Counted from the stretch's first letter, positions 33,660 through 47,900 are shown. The stretch is DNA of 64,000 bases from Trichomonas vaginalis G3 (GCF_026262505.1 NC_067203.1:27662288-27726287); one strand, 5' to 3'. Numbers and translations: made by a program. The notes: generated by a model not told the origin, from the sequence alone.

Positions 33660-35078
33660 ATGAATCTTATTATTAACTCGAGCTATTTCAAAGAGAATCG
33701 GCATAATAGCTTAAGCAGATTATACTACGGTGCAGTAAAGAATTTTTGCATTATTTATTTAATATTTGCCTTCATATTTGTGGATTATCTATTAGAACAA
33801 AATCTAAATCTAACAATTATGTTTCAATTGGAGCAGGAACAATTTATCGATGCTTTCAGTAATATTAACTTCACACAAAACGATGCGGGCGTTCATGAAC
33901 TTCAAATCCATCCTGGAATAAAGGTTCTTCATAATTTTTCTGCAATAAGAACAGAAGAAACATTCTTTAGTGCTGGCCACAAAATCTTTGTTACAGTATT
34001 CGATAGTGGATTCATGAAGGAGTATTTCCTTTATCTCCCACCATTTGACAGTTACATTCCGAAAGGTCTAACTCCGAAACAGACAGACCTTTTCTGGAAA
34101 CAAGAGGAAAATCATATACATTACTCAGATTTCCATATTCCGCATATTGATGTTGTATGGACTGTTAAAAATGGAATTTCATCACTTTCTAATGCTCATT
34201 CTTGTCGCAAAAGCAACTCTTCTCATCATCTAAACTTCTGCAAATGGCCTACGACCGTTAATAATCCAGAAATCAAAGGAACGGCCTTAGTTGTCGGCAG
34301 CCATCAGATAAACTACTTCCAACACTTTTTTGATAACGGGTTACCGCATTACGCCGCTGGCTCTCTCGCCACAGGTATTTCTCCCCAAATGATAACTGTT
34401 GTTTCTACAGCCTGCAATCCAGTAACGATAGAAACTCTAGAAAAACTCGGCTACAAGTCGCGCCAGAACTGTCAAAGCGATGGAAAGCAAGTTAGTGCCG
34501 AGTTACTTATCATGTGCACTGCAACTCGAGTTGTCCATCATTATTTCTTCGACTGGTACCAGGAGCTAATGAGGATACCGATAGCTGAACGTTCTAAAGT
34601 CATTTTACTGCCAAGAGGCAAAGGGAGTGGCGGAAGAGGTAGTAGAATCATTCAAAATCTCCATGACATTGTCCCTCATCTCAGTAAAATCTTCGGATCC
34701 GAAAACGTCATCATTCACGATCAAAATTCTCCAGAAAAGACACTTTCAGCACTAATCAATAAATTCAGTACCGCGAGATACATAATTGGGCCTCATGGAG
34801 GAGCTTTTTATAACCAATTCTTTTCTGGAACAAATACAACAATTGTGGAAATGCTTCCTGTCAAAGAGAACGGATATTACCCAGAACAAACTGGTCCAAG
34901 ATCGATGTCATTTGCACACTTGGCTATGTACACGAACACAGAATGCTTACACCAAGATTTTTACAGATACTATACAATAAGTGATCAGATCAACTATAAT
35001 ATTAATATAACCGATTTCATGAATTGGTTTAAATTTAATTTTAGAAATGATACTTTTGTTGTTAATGCTTCTTCATAA
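33660..35078 (+). CDS. GT61-family glycosyltransferase A (unit 3)
   Basis: Third identical 472-aa copy, with the same anchor, the same GPHGGAFYNQFF motif and the same sequons. Three identical genes in tandem would raise the gene dose of one transferase, if the assembly is right. Confidence 0.9.
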   Translation: MNLIINSSYFKENRHNSLSRLYYGAVKNFCIIYLIFAFIFVDYLLEQNLNLTIMFQLEQEQFIDAFSNINFTQNDAGVHELQIHPGIKVLHNFSAIRTEETFFSAGHKIFVTVFDSGFMKEYFLYLPPFDSYIPKGLTPKQTDLFWKQEENHIHYSDFHIPHIDVVWTVKNGISSLSNAHSCRKSNSSHHLNFCKWPTTVNNPEIKGTALVVGSHQINYFQHFFDNGLPHYAAGSLATGISPQMITVVSTACNPVTIETLEKLGYKSRQNCQSDGKQVSAELLIMCTATRVVHHYFFDWYQELMRIPIAERSKVILLPRGKGSGGRGSRIIQNLHDIVPHLSKIFGSENVIIHDQNSPEKTLSALINKFSTARYIIGPHGGAFYNQFFSGTNTTIVEMLPVKENGYYPEQTGPRSMSFAHLAMYTNTECLHQDFYRYYTISDQINYNINITDFMNWFKFNFRNDTFVVNASS

Positions 35079-36122
35079 TTTAAGACTTTGTTTGTATAAA
35101 GAGGTAGGGCAACGATAGGTCAAAAAGGCTTCTCTGATAGATTTCCTTGCCTTTTGGATATGCTATAATATATAGCCTAGCATGATAGGATATGATGTCA
35201 AAAGTTAGAACATAACTTAGGATCTTGAGAAAAATGAAAAACAAAAATTACATAAAAAAAGAAAAATTTTATCTAATTTGTTTTTTTGGACCGAATAAGT
35301 AATTTTATTGAATTTCAATACGACACATAGATTTTATTATTAGTAATAAATATAATGGTTTACTATTAACAAGGAACCTAAACTAATGAAAATTTGATTT
35401 CAAATATTGTATATGATTATCATAGATTACCAAAATATATTGCTATTTATGAGGATATAATATTGATTATTAGTAAATCGTATAAATTTAATAAATATAC
35501 CATGAATATTGAATGAATTTCTTGATTCATAGGGGTAAAACGCGCTTTTATATGATTTAGACAGAGAATTTATGAGATGTAAATAACACAATAAAGGTTT
35601 ATATTGAATATTTTCTAAAAATAAATCGAAATTATAAAAAACAATACATTTATTCATTGAAACTACTTGGACAAATATGAAACAAGCATTCAGGCAATTC
35701 TTTTGAGACTTCAACGCATCTGATAATTTTTATATAACTTCACCTCTTATGCTTAGAGTGGAGGTATTGAGATCGTAGAAGTATAGATGAGCTCACATTC
35801 AGATATGATGTGTGAACTTCTGTTTTCACTGCAATTTTGAATCAGAATAAACTCAAAACAAGAATAAAATGATATACTCACTCTCTAAATGTGTTCGAGA
35901 TTTAAAGTTGTATGAATAAAACGATTCATCTTTCGAAGCCTCCCATTTAATGAGAGACTTCGAAAGATGAATGTATTCATGTAGATGAAATACTATATAT
36001 GACCATGTGTGATACTAAAGATATCAAAATGTTCATTTTTAAGTGCAATAGAAGGGTTATCTCTCGTAAAATCTCAATTTAAGGAAGATTTAGAAAGAAC
36101 TCCTTTCCTAAGTAGATAGTGT

Positions 36123-36392
36123 GTGGTTTCTGTCTTTTGGTTGATCAGGAACTATGAAATTAAGTCGGACAGAAAGAAGTTCTTTCCAAAACAGACTCCA
36201 AATGAGTTGTTCGAAAAGAACTTCCTTCTGTATATGGATAATTGTAGTTACCGCACTGAAGTATGTAATTGTGATGATGGAGTTCTCGATAAATCTAAAA
36301 TCGGATTAAGATTAATTGAAAACTCAAGTAATTCTTTGAAATCTTGTGTTGTCTGGCACTATAATAACCAAAGAATGAGAATATTATGTTGA
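36123..36392 (+). pseudogene. Possible gene remnant, 89 codons (unit 3)
   Basis: Same frame as at 4905-5174 in unit 1. Confidence 0.3.
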
Positions 36393-39300
36393 ATGATGAG
36401 TACGTGTGCTCGGCATTCGCCGAGCGAATTGAGTTTAACGTACTATGAAAAGTGACAAATTTGGGCTTTTTTTCCTAGGGTTATGATCTCTTCCTTTCTG
36501 CTCAATACGACAGAAATGAAAGAATGAATTTGTACTCCCTAATTGATTACTACAATCTGTATCTATCTTTAACATAGAATTAGCTGCATTGTGATTTATA
36601 CTCCAGAATTATTCAATTTAAGATCAACCTCGTAAATTTTAATCATATTGCACCAATACTCCTACGTTGAGATAAGAACATGATTATACATACCAAAGCC
36701 CCATATTAAAAATCAAAATTTAGCACCTCCATTATGCAACCACATTATTCGTCGCAAATAAGTATATTTACGCATATTATGATGCATATTCACACAACTC
36801 GTATACATGAAAAGTTATTAAAATCAGACAAAATTATTGCAATAAGGAAAAAAAAACAACTTTATTATATATGTTAGTAATGAATTACAAATATTTCTAC
36901 AAAGAATGCTCAATACTTCATATAATCTTCGAATATTTCTTATTACAAGTTAATACATTTTGACTCGAACATGATAAACAAAAGCTGACACGCTGATTAC
37001 TACATTTATGAAAATATAGTACGTTTCCATTCATCTGTTTACTTGTTTTTGTTGGAATAAAATCATTTTTTTTTCTTTCATGAAATAAGAATTTTGCTGC
37101 GAAAGCAATATCTCTAACAATAATTAATACATTACGTCAACTCTGGAATGAGTATTTATCAAATATGATATCAAAATCAAAAATTAGTTGTTTTTTATGA
37201 GTAAAAACGATGTAAATTGATTATTTGACTAATTATCAAATACTTTGATTTTCCAAATTTTTTTCGAAATTGATTTTTTCATGTGAAAATTCAAATTGTT
37301 TAATTTCATTTTTGAAATTTTGAATTTTTTTTGGAATTTTGAGTTGATCAATTCAGCAGAATTGATAATGCTATTGCTTTAGGGCATACCACAAGGTGAT
37401 GAATAAAAGGTGAACATTAACAAATTATTTTAAATCACAAATATCATCCTCATCAACTTTAATTCTAAAAAGAACTGTACTGAATTATGAAAATGCATGA
37501 TTTACATTATTAAAATCTTTGAATGAAAATAGTACAAGATAAGTTTTTATTCATTTTTAATTAGATTTAAACGAAAAACTACTCCATATTAAAATTTAAG
37601 TCGAGAAATCGTATTTTGTTCTTATTTGTTAGCATTTTGTAGACATTCTAATCTTGAATTAATTTGTTACATGATATTATTAACAAATTTAACTGAAAAA
37701 ATATGTTAATATGGAATAAACCATGATTATATAAGCTATCAATGCTATATATACATATGTAAAAGATTCATATTAACTCAATTAACAAAAATGATAGATT
37801 TTCATAAAGGTTCAATCTAGGTTCGTCCGAAAATTTTGATTTTTATATAGAAGACATAGTTTCATATACATAATTAAATTTTCAAACAAATTTGATCATA
37901 CCATTTATTAAGCAGGATAGTATATTAATTACCATCAGTATAAAAATATAAAAATGATTATATTTAATTATTGCATAATTTAGTCAAAGAGTTATAAGCC
38001 TCAAGTGATCGTTATCACCTTCAATGCACGTATACTTTATTGATTCATAGATATTTAATCTATGTTTGACATGTTGTTGTCGTCATTCGTTTTGTTCCCA
38101 TTCTTCCTAAGTTAGAATTAGAGAATACACCATCCACATCATCTAATTTGGTCCTCAGCGATAGATTGGTTCATTTTGGAGGAGTCCCATCAGACAGTTT
38201 TCGAGCACCAAATATCAAATTTTAATGTATACAAATCTTTAGTGATTTATCTCTTTTATGATGAGTAAAAGGTTTCTGCTCATCAACATTTGATTTCCGA
38301 CATATATGATTTCTAATTGCAATTATTTACTTTCTTTTTATAATCTAACTCTGTGACTCATACCATAAATTAATTATTGGAAAGTGTCAATATGTTTGGC
38401 ACAACGAATGGCGGAAGATACCAAACCATGCAGGGAATATGATACGTTTAAGATCTCCGAACTTTTTTTCCAAAAATTTTCTATCGTTGCCCTACCTCTT
38501 TGTATAAACTGTTCCATAAAATTTCTGATAATTGAAAATTTTGTATGATCGGCAGTTTTCAATAAAGATTTAAATCAAAAATGAGTCATGCGTGGCTAAC
38601 TATACAAAGGTACATTCACTAGGCAATAACAGTAAAATGGGATGAAAATAGGATAAATAGCATCCCTATATAGTGCCTAACAATATTTATACGGGCCAAA
38701 AAAAATTTGGCTAGAGATTTGGCGAGTTATAAAACTTAGAAAATTGAGAGGGATTTTTATTTTTGAATTTTTTTTGGAAAGTTAAAATTGCGATTAAAAA
38801 TCGATTTCCAGGAGAACTAAGCATCTCATCATATATTTAAATCGATAAAAATATTAAATAATAGTTGAATAGTATAACAACGTGAAATTATGGCTGAATC
38901 TACAGAAAAAATGAACATATTTGACATTTTTGAAAATTCATACGTTAGATGGTGACAGACTCATAAACTATACTTTAGCTAAGATTGATATATGGTTTCA
39001 ACAACACATGGTTAAAATCGTAAAAATATTTTAGATTTCAAAAAGATATATATGGTAATATAATGGAACAAAGTCAACAAATAGCATGTTAAATATGTTA
39101 TAATTAACTTTTTATTAGATCCAATAGTAGATATCGAATGGTTTCCAGCTTTATGGTTAAATATTTTCTTTTCGAGCTTCTCTTTAACTGTTGTATTAAG
39201 GTTGTAAATTTTTGATGCTAGAAACTATGGAATCTTCTTTGCTGCTGCATTTTTCTTGAGAGTTCTTGCAATTTCGAATAGATCTGCGCATTGTATGAAA

Positions 39301-42072
39301 TGGAGGCTTTAAAATATCTTGAAAACAGAATAGGACTGCTTTTCCAAAGGAATGCTTACTTGTAAATCAGAGAGTTTCAAAATTGACAGCAAGATTATCA
39401 TCATAACTGTCGATTTTGCTGCGAAAAAGGAAGACAAGTAATTAACAAATCATTTACTGTTGTTCATCAAAAGAAGAAAACTTTGATAACAACTAATGAT
39501 GATAAAATCAAGCTATCTTTTAATATTTTAAATTGATAAGACATTCAAAATATTTGAATGGTTTAAAATATTTTCTTTTAATTTCTATAAGATATTATCA
39601 TGATTATATAATAAAATTTAAATTTTTATTCAAAAAGGCAATATTTCAAACTTTTAATTTCAAAAATCTTAATTCTGCAATAAGTGTATTTAATTGTAGC
39701 AAATTTAATGATCCTTCGTCATGCTTAGCAATTTGGAACTCATAAATTAATGATTTCTTCAAGTAAAATTCTGCATTATTTCAAAAGTCAATAATTCTCT
39801 AGTAACTTTTCTTCAAACCTTAACCATTATATTATATGTATAATGGAGAATAATTGCAAAGAAAGATAGCCGAATTTACTGGGTAGTTCTTGTGATGCGA
39901 AATAATTGCAAATTAACACCTAGTTTTAACAGCATCAATCTCTTTTTGCTCTCATTTAAATGCATTCGCACACTTTAATTTTGAAATATAAGAGTTTTGG
40001 AAATTATCAAATTTATCTGCTCAAATACTATAGATCTTCATAAGTGTTAATAGAATCATTAGCCTTACATATAGTGTTTAATATAATGATGCACATTATA
40101 CTGGGATTCATTCCTTATTCATCTAGTTATTATAAGATTTACAACCCCATGAAAATTTAAAATTTTGTCAAAAATAGTGAATGTACCTTTCTCAAAACTT
40201 AAGATATCCTCCGAGTTCAAAGATTTAAAAAAACACAAAAAAATTAACTTTACTCTTTTGAGATCCTTATCAGATGTGCAACAATTTGATGCAGTATCGC
40301 AATTCGAATCCGATTTTTTAATGTAGATGTACTCTAACATTCTTGAAAAAATGCAAAATGATATTAATTAAGCTTTTCATTTCTTTATCATACACGAAAC
40401 AAAATCATTCATTATACTAAAATTTATCAAAGTTTGAATAACGAAAAAAATAATATCTAAATTTTTACATTGAGTCGGCTATTGATATGGTCAATATTAA
40501 ATCGTTTAAAAATGGGCATTGGCCAGAATAATACCCACTAAAATAAAGGTAGGTCAACAAAATCGTAACGATGCTTTCTTGATTTTGGTAATGGATTTAG
40601 ACTATGTAGGTACTCGGTGACTAATAGACGAAGAATGGAAGAAAACTGCAAGAGGGATTTCGAGGAAATATTATTAAAATTAACATTTGATTCTTTGACT
40701 TGCAAATAAACATATTTGTACTATTAATCGGTTTTACAGAATAGATCTTGCGTTATTGTATGTTTTGAAAAAGTATCTAGAATTTTTCCTAAGATACTCA
40801 TTTTGCGAGATAAAATGATATACCATCTACTAGACATTTGTGCATTGCTTCCTATATGTAGCTAGTAACTACAGAAATTGTAGTTTCAGGAAATTTGAAT
40901 ACATTTGGAATTCTAAGAAAGACATTGTAATATTGAGCATCTCCTATTTCAATATACCATATTGATGAAAATATAAATTCATGTAATCTGTCCTTAAATA
41001 TGCTATCTAAACTTGTGATAGAAACTCAATTTCACCAGAAAATATGAGAAAATTCCAAATTGTGAAATAAAACGAACATATTCACATATGAGATAACAAC
41101 CATCTATATTAGGTTTCTCAATTCTTCATTCAAAATTCCAAAAAAAATTCAAAAATTTGAAAATGAAGAGAAGAAATATGAATTTTCCATGAAAATTTGC
41201 AAAATGAAAAAATTTTGGAATTACAAATATTATTTATTTTTGATGCTTGTTCCAAAATATGTCTTTTTTCCCATATCTGATATGAATATTTTGGATTATT
41301 ATTATAATTTATATTTATTGACATATTTCATGATATTCATATAATGGTTTGTTTTAGGGAATGAATGAGAATATATTTATTTAAAAAAAGAGAAAAGGTA
41401 TTAGAATAGATTTTTATTTGAGCGTATTTAAAAGGTTCTACTTCAAAAACTTTATGTAGTTTACTTTTGTAAGCAACGTAAAACAATATCTTTAAGTTAT
41501 TTGTTGCAATTCGGGGATTAATCGTGAATTTTTGTTGTATATTAGTTAAAAATTAGTTTTTAGTAGATAAATTCGTCATGTTCCCGTTTGTAACTCATTT
41601 TGTTTTTGCTTTATTGATGAAATTTCAATTTGTTGAGTGAATATCGACAAATTTGTTAAATCTTGTTTTAAGCGCAGCAGCAATATTTGGAGTCTATTAA
41701 CTATATCTAGACTTTCAGTATTTTGCATTATTTTTATTGTTGAGGTTAGAACAATCGCCTAACTAAGTAACGCATGTATGTAAAATGACTTTTTCGCGAA
41801 AACGGTCTTGCAGATTTTTACGAGAGTAAGATATCAATATATACAACAATTGAGGATTAATTTTATTGCAGTGGTTTACGATTTTCATCGTTCAAAGTAT
41901 CGGGGCAGATTATTAAATTTTAAGCTATACAATTTCCATTGTAGAGCTTTATATTTTGAAAGAATAGAACAATTGGACATATTATTATTAAGTATAAATG
42001 GAATCGATTTTAAATTGCATATATGTCAACACTGTTTCTGACATTAATGTAAATACAAAGTACTAAACTACT

Positions 42073-42442
42073 ATGCATGAAGAAAACTTCAATTTCTCTC
42101 CACAATTAAGAGAAGTTTGGAGTTTTATTACTGAGAAAAATCCGCTTGAAGTTGTTCATGAGAATTTAAAAAATTGCAAACAATTTCTTTAATCGTTCGG
42201 ACATCAAAATTGAAATAAAAATTGTTGCACCTTTTTCGACAGTAAATGATAATAAAAAAAGAATTTTCAGAGGTGTAAAAAATAAACTTCTCAAATAGAA
42301 GGACCATGCTAAATGGAATGCGTCGCATACCCACCCAGTAAAAGTATTTGTGAAGCCATCCAGAGGAGTTAGGGCTTCTCCGTGCGTCATTGTTATGCCT
42401 CAAAACCAGAAACGAAGAGAGGAGACGAAATTTCCAAATTAA
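42073..42442 (+). pseudogene. Decayed protein-coding gene, unrecognised (unit 3)
   Basis: Third copy of the relic at 10855-11224, unchanged in its breaks. Confidence 0.45.
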
Positions 42443-42806
42443 TTTTGGAATCCCGGCCCAAATCAAAAATTTAACCATATTTCCCAGTAGAGTGGAAGAA
42501 ACTACTTATTATAAACAATCTTTATTAAAGAATAAACACCCACATCTCTGTAAAATTCTTTTTTTATATTTACTGTCAGAAAAAGTGCAAACAATTTTTT
42601 TCTTTCAATTTTGATTTGCGAACGATTTTTTTTCTTGCGAAATAACGTACTAAAATACACTTTTTTAAAATTTTATCAATTTGTTATGGTATATCTTTAT
42701 GATAATGAATAAAATGCTTATTTTTCATAAGTAAATACATAATTTATGCTGAAACACAAAAAATAACACGAAAATTTCTCTACAAACATAGTATAAATTG
42801 AAGTTA

Positions 42807-44050
42807 CTAAAATTCATGAGGTGGTGAATTCAAGTAACTTGGTTCATGAAAATGAACAACAACATCTTCCATTGTTGTCCAATGTCTTGCATTAACGGCA
42901 TCAACTACTCTCTGTGTGTATTTCACCATTGCAGGAACATCCACAGGATAAACGTCGGGGCCTTTATGTGGAGTTTTAGGATGGATAACTCCAATTAAGA
43001 AAAATCTTAAATTCGCGCAAAGCTGAAGATTTGGTTCATCTACCTGAGTAGTGAACATTAAACACATTCCACACTTTTCATGCATAAATATTGAGTTATA
43101 AATACCAGATCCGCAAGGAGCAACAAGAACTTTCAATGATTGCCAAAACTTAACAATTGTTTCTACAGAACTTGAGAATTGAGAATCAGCTATTTCCCAT
43201 TTACAGCCTTCATCAATCTTTGTACCACTACTTATGGCTTCATAAAGCTTATTAACATCATCGAAATTTCTTCCACTTCCCTTTGGTCTGTCATTGATCA
43301 CAAACCTTGTAGGTTTGATTTTATTAAAGTTGACTTTTGTTTTTATCAGCTTTCGTAGCCTGTCAAGGCCTCCTGCAGTGTAGCCGTGAGCATATTCTAA
43401 ACTATTTATCAGCCAAAGGGAGTGAACATATATTTGTTGTGACAAATCTACAAACGTCACTTTATATCCTAAAAAGTTTAAGATTTCTTGAGTAATTTCT
43501 CGATACATCGGAGGGGAATTAACCATGAAGCCTCTTGAAACCAAATCTTGTGGAACAAGCATCATTGCACAAAGGAAATCATGAATATTGTGGCCATACA
43601 TATTAAAATACTGAATATAATAAACTAATTCAAATAATTCTCCAGTTGTCTGCATCATTGTGTGACCGCCATGGTCCTGATAAATTGTCTTAAAACTTCG
43701 CTTTTCATCTGAGATCTGACCTTTCGAAACAAAAACGTCTTTAAATAATGTAACATAAACCATACTATGAGTTATGTAATTGCTCGGAACTATTGCTCGT
43801 TCTGTATATGTTCGACCTGATATCAGGGCATAGTTAATCACTTTCGGATCATTTTGATAAAAAACCTTATCCATTTGAACATAGGGACATTGATACCACC
43901 ATGTTTTATGGTTAATGTTTTTTGTGTTTTCGGTCCTATTATTCTGACGCTGAAGCGAATTAAAGAATCTTCATATCTATAATTCGAAAAAATGGTCAAG
44001 AAGGAAGAAAAAGCAATAAAGAAGTTTATAAATATTGCATTAGGTTGCAT
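42807..44050 (-). pseudogene. GT61-like glycosyltransferase B, frameshifted near the start (unit 3)
   Basis: Same gene with one base missing near 43919 (GTTTTTTGTG against GTTTTCTTGTG in unit 2), after about residue 43. The remaining 355 codons from an internal ATG (43874) are open and include the whole glycosyltransferase core but not the signal or anchor. The change lies in a T run, so read error is a fair alternative to real decay. Confidence 0.75.
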
Positions 44051-44853
44051 TGAAGAGCTTGCTTTGTCTGTTAATGATGTCTGGGATTCCGTAAGGAGTT
44101 CTGCTGCAAAAAAATGATGAATGGATTAAACTCTGATAACACCCAATTTATATATAATCCATTGTGGTGGTCTTTTTAAAAAACGAGTCCTTTTTTTCTG
44201 AGATTTCTGATCGCTTCCTTTCTGCTCGTCATGCCCGAAATGGAAGAAATGATTGATATAGCCGAACTTATTACTCTAATTGGCAATTATCTTGTATAAT
44301 ACAATTAGTTGCATTGTCAGTTATTCTCAAGCATTATCGAATTTAAATTCAGCATCGCTAATTTGCATTGTATTGCAACAGCACATGTGTGTTGAGATAA
44401 CAATAATATTACACCAGCTAAAATCACACAATAAAAATCGAAATTTTGCATCTCGAAAAAACAACAACAGAATTCTTCGTAATCTTGGGTATTTACATAC
44501 ATTGTGATACATATTCGAATGACCTGAATGTATGGGAAGTTACTAAAATTTGAGGAATTTATTGCAATAAAATAAACAAAGGTCATCCTTATTATATAAA
44601 TTTGTAAAGAATAGCGAAGACCTTTACAATGTATGCACAGTCCCGCATATTAACTTTGAATATTTCTGATTTCATTTTGAAACATTTTGACTAGAGTATT
44701 GATAACTCAAATTTCCGATATAGTTACTACATTAATGCTAATGTAGTAAGTTTCCATTCATCTATTTACTTGATGTTATTGAAATAAAATCAATTTTATT
44801 TAACTATCCTTAAATAATATTTTTGTTGTGGAAACAATATATCTAACGATGGT

Positions 44854-44953
44854 NNNNNNNNNNNNNNNNNNNNNNNNNNNNNNNNNNNNNNNNNNNNNNN
44901 NNNNNNNNNNNNNNNNNNNNNNNNNNNNNNNNNNNNNNNNNNNNNNNNNNNNN
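44854..44953. other. Assembly gap of exactly 100 N
   Basis: A run of exactly 100 N, the usual placeholder for a gap of unknown length. It interrupts macro-repeat unit 3 within its last kilobase, so the sequences on the two sides need not be neighbours in the genome. Confidence 0.98.
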
Positions 44954-47900
44954 AAGAGAGAAGAAAGAAGAAGAAGAGAGAAGAGAGAAGAGAAGAAGAG
45001 AAGAGAAGAGGGAGAAGAAAGAGAGAAGAAGAAAGGAGATGAGAGAAGAGAAAAGGAGAGGAGGAAGACTACGAGAAAGGAGAGAAAGAGAGAAGAAGAG
45101 AGAAGAGAGAAGAGAAGAGAGAGAAGAGAGAAGGGAGAAGAGAAGAGAGAAGAGAAATAGAGAGAAAGCAAAAGAGAAGAAGAGAAAGGAAGAAGGAGAA
45201 AGAAAAGAAGAAGAAAGAATAGTCAAAAGAGATGAAGAGAAGAAGAAGAGAAGAGAGAATAGATAGAAGAGGAGGAAGACAGCAAAGAGAGGAGAGAAGA
45301 GCCGGAGAAAGAGGAATGGAGGAGAGCAAGAGAAGAAAAGAGAAAAAGAAGAAGGAGGAGAAGAAGAAGAAGAAGAGGGGGAGGAAAAGAAGAAGAGAAG
45401 CAGAGAGAAGAAGAAAGAAGAAGAGAGAAGGAAAGGACGAACGAGAAGAAGAGGAGACAGCAGAAAAGAGAAGAGAAGAGGAGGAGAAGAAGAGAGAAGG
45501 GAGAAGAGAAGAAGAGGAAGGATAAGAAGAGAGAAAAGAGGAGAGAAGAAAGAGAGAAGAGAGGAGAGAAAGAGAGGAGAGAGAGGAAGAGGGAGAAGAG
45601 AGGAAGGAGGAGAAGCTAGGCCAGAAGGGGGCGAGAGAGACAAGAGAAGGAAGAGAGAAGAGAGAGGAGAGAGGCAAGAGAGAGGAAAGAGGGGAGAGAA
45701 CAGAAAAGGAGACAAGGAGAAAGAAGCAGACGAGTACAGAGATAGATGAGACGAGAAGGCAAAGAGAGAGAGAGAGAGGAGAGAGAGAAGAAGGAAGAGA
45801 GAGAGAAAAGAGAGAGAAGAGAGAAAGAGAAGAGAAAGAAGAGGTAGAAGCAGAGATAGAGGCGCAACTCTCGCGGGTAAATTCTGAAATATGTGTAATC
45901 CAGACTAGGGCATCTTATATAAGACGATTTGCAGTTGGCAGGGTATCTCGACTGCCAAGTCACGTCGAGACGAGTAGAACGGACGCGTTGCGAGCTAATT
46001 ATCACAGCACTTTGAGCCTTACGGATATCACTACCGCCCGCTGAGAGTCGGGTACTGCGACGGATCTCCACTCCATTACAGGTGCTTGGGGGGTGGGACT
46101 GCCTCAGAGCGTTGCGAGAACAGGCCAGGAGGGGAACAAGACGACTAAGATAGAGAAAAGAAGGAGACACTAGACAGAAGCAGAGAGCAGAGAAAGAAAG
46201 AGGAAAAAGAGGAGAAGAATAGAAAAGAAAAAGAGAAAGAAAGGAGAAGGGAAGAAGGAAGACAGAAGAGAGAAGAAGAAGAAGATGAAGAGTAGACGTG
46301 GAGAGAAAAAAGAGAGAGATAGAAGAGAAGAGGAGAGTAGAAGAAGATAGAGAGAAGAGAAGGAGAGGAGAGAAGAGAAGGAAGAGAGAAAGAAAGGAGG
46401 GAAGAAGAAAGAGAGAAGAGAGAGAAGGAGAAAGGAAGAGGAGAAGAGAAGAGAAGAGAGCCAGAAGGAGAGGAGAAGAATAAGAAGGAAGAAAGAAGAG
46501 AAGGAGAAGAAGAAGAAGAAGGAGAGAAAGAAGAGAGAGGAAATAAGAAGAAAGAGTCTAAGTAAGAAGGTAGAAGAAGAGAAGAAGAGAGAAGAGGAAA
46601 GATGAAAGAGAGAAGAAGAAGAGATAAGAAGAAGAGAAAGAGGACAGAAGACAGGAGAAGAAGAAAGGAAGAGAGAAGAAAGAAGAGAGATAGAGAAAGA
46701 AGCAGGGAAGAGAGAAGAAAAGAGAGGAGAGTAGAAGAGGAGAAGAAGATAGAGAAAGAAGAGGGAGAAGAAGAGAAGGCAGAAAGGAGAGAAGAAAGAA
46801 GAAAAAGAAGGAGAAAGGACAGAAGACAGAAGACAGAAGAGAAGAGAAGAAGAACAGAATAGAAGAGAGAAGAGAGAAGGAGAAAGAGAGAGAGAGAAGA
46901 GAGGAGAAAAAGCAGAGAAGAGATAAGAGCAAGAGAGAGAAGGAGAGAAGAGAGAGAAGAAGAAGAATAGAGAGAAGAAGAGGAGACAGAGGATAAGATA
47001 AGAAAGAGAGAGAAGAAGTAGAAGAAAAGAGAAGAGAGAGAGAGAGAGAACGAGAAGGAGAAGTAGAGAAAGAGAGAGAGAGAGAAGAGGAAGAGAGAGA
47101 AAGAGGGTAGAGAGAGAGAGAAGAGAGAGAAGATAAGAGAGAGAGAAGAAGAAGAGAGAGGAGAGAGAAGAGGACAAGAGAAAGAAGAGAGTAGAGGAAG
47201 AGAGAGAGAGGAGAGAGAAGAAGAGAGGAAGAAGAAAGAGAAAGAAGAAGAGAAGAGAAGATGAGAGAGGAGAGAAAGAGAAGAGAAAAGTGAGAAGAAG
47301 AAGAGAAGGAGAGAGAAGGAGAGAAAGAGAACAGAGAGAGAGAGAGAGAGGGAGAGAGCAGGAGAGAGAGAAGAAAGAGAGAGTAGAAGAAAACAGAGAA
47401 GAGAGAAAGAGAGAGAAGGAGAGAGCAGAGAGAAAGGAAAGAGAGAGACAGAGAGCAGGAAGAAGAGCGGGGAAAGAGAGAGAGAGGGAGAGAAAAAGAG
47501 AAGAAGAGGAGGAGGAGAGAAGAAGAGAGGAGAGGAGAGAGAGAGAAAAGAGAAGAGAGAGAGAGAAGAGAAGGAGAAGAGACAGAAGATGCAGAAGAAA
47601 GAGTAGAAAAGCAGAGAGGAAGAGAAGAGAGAAGAAGAGAAAGAGAGCAGAAGAGAGAGAGAAGGAAGAAGAGAGAGAGACAAGATAGAAGTAGAAAGAA
47701 GAGAGAAGAGAGAGAAGGAGAAGAAAGAAGAGTGGGAGGAGAGAGAGAGGAGAGAAGAGAGAGAGAGAGAGAGAGGGAGGAGAGAGAGAGAGAGTAGTAG
47801 GAGAGAGAGAGAAGAAAAGAAAGAAAGGAGAGACAGATGTAGAAGAAGAAGGAGAGAGAGGAAGAGAGAGAAGAGAGAAGGGAGAGAGAGGAGATAGAGA

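Larger units (their letters stand above)
30396..44853. repeat. Macro-tandem repeat unit 3 (3' end lost in assembly gap)
   Basis: Third unit. It stops abruptly at the N run, at the place that matches about 29469 of unit 2, so the terminal ~0.9 kb and any further units are missing from the assembly. The hairpin block and GT61-A are present. GT61-B carries a frameshift different from that of unit 1. The true copy number in the genome could be larger than three. Confidence 0.95.

Noticed and set aside
46017-46125. Possible 5S rRNA in the GA-tract island
   Set aside because: The start (GCCTTACGG) and a later GTGCTTGG segment recall 5S rRNA, but the spacing is about 14 bases short, the internal control boxes do not match well and I could not make the 5S fold.
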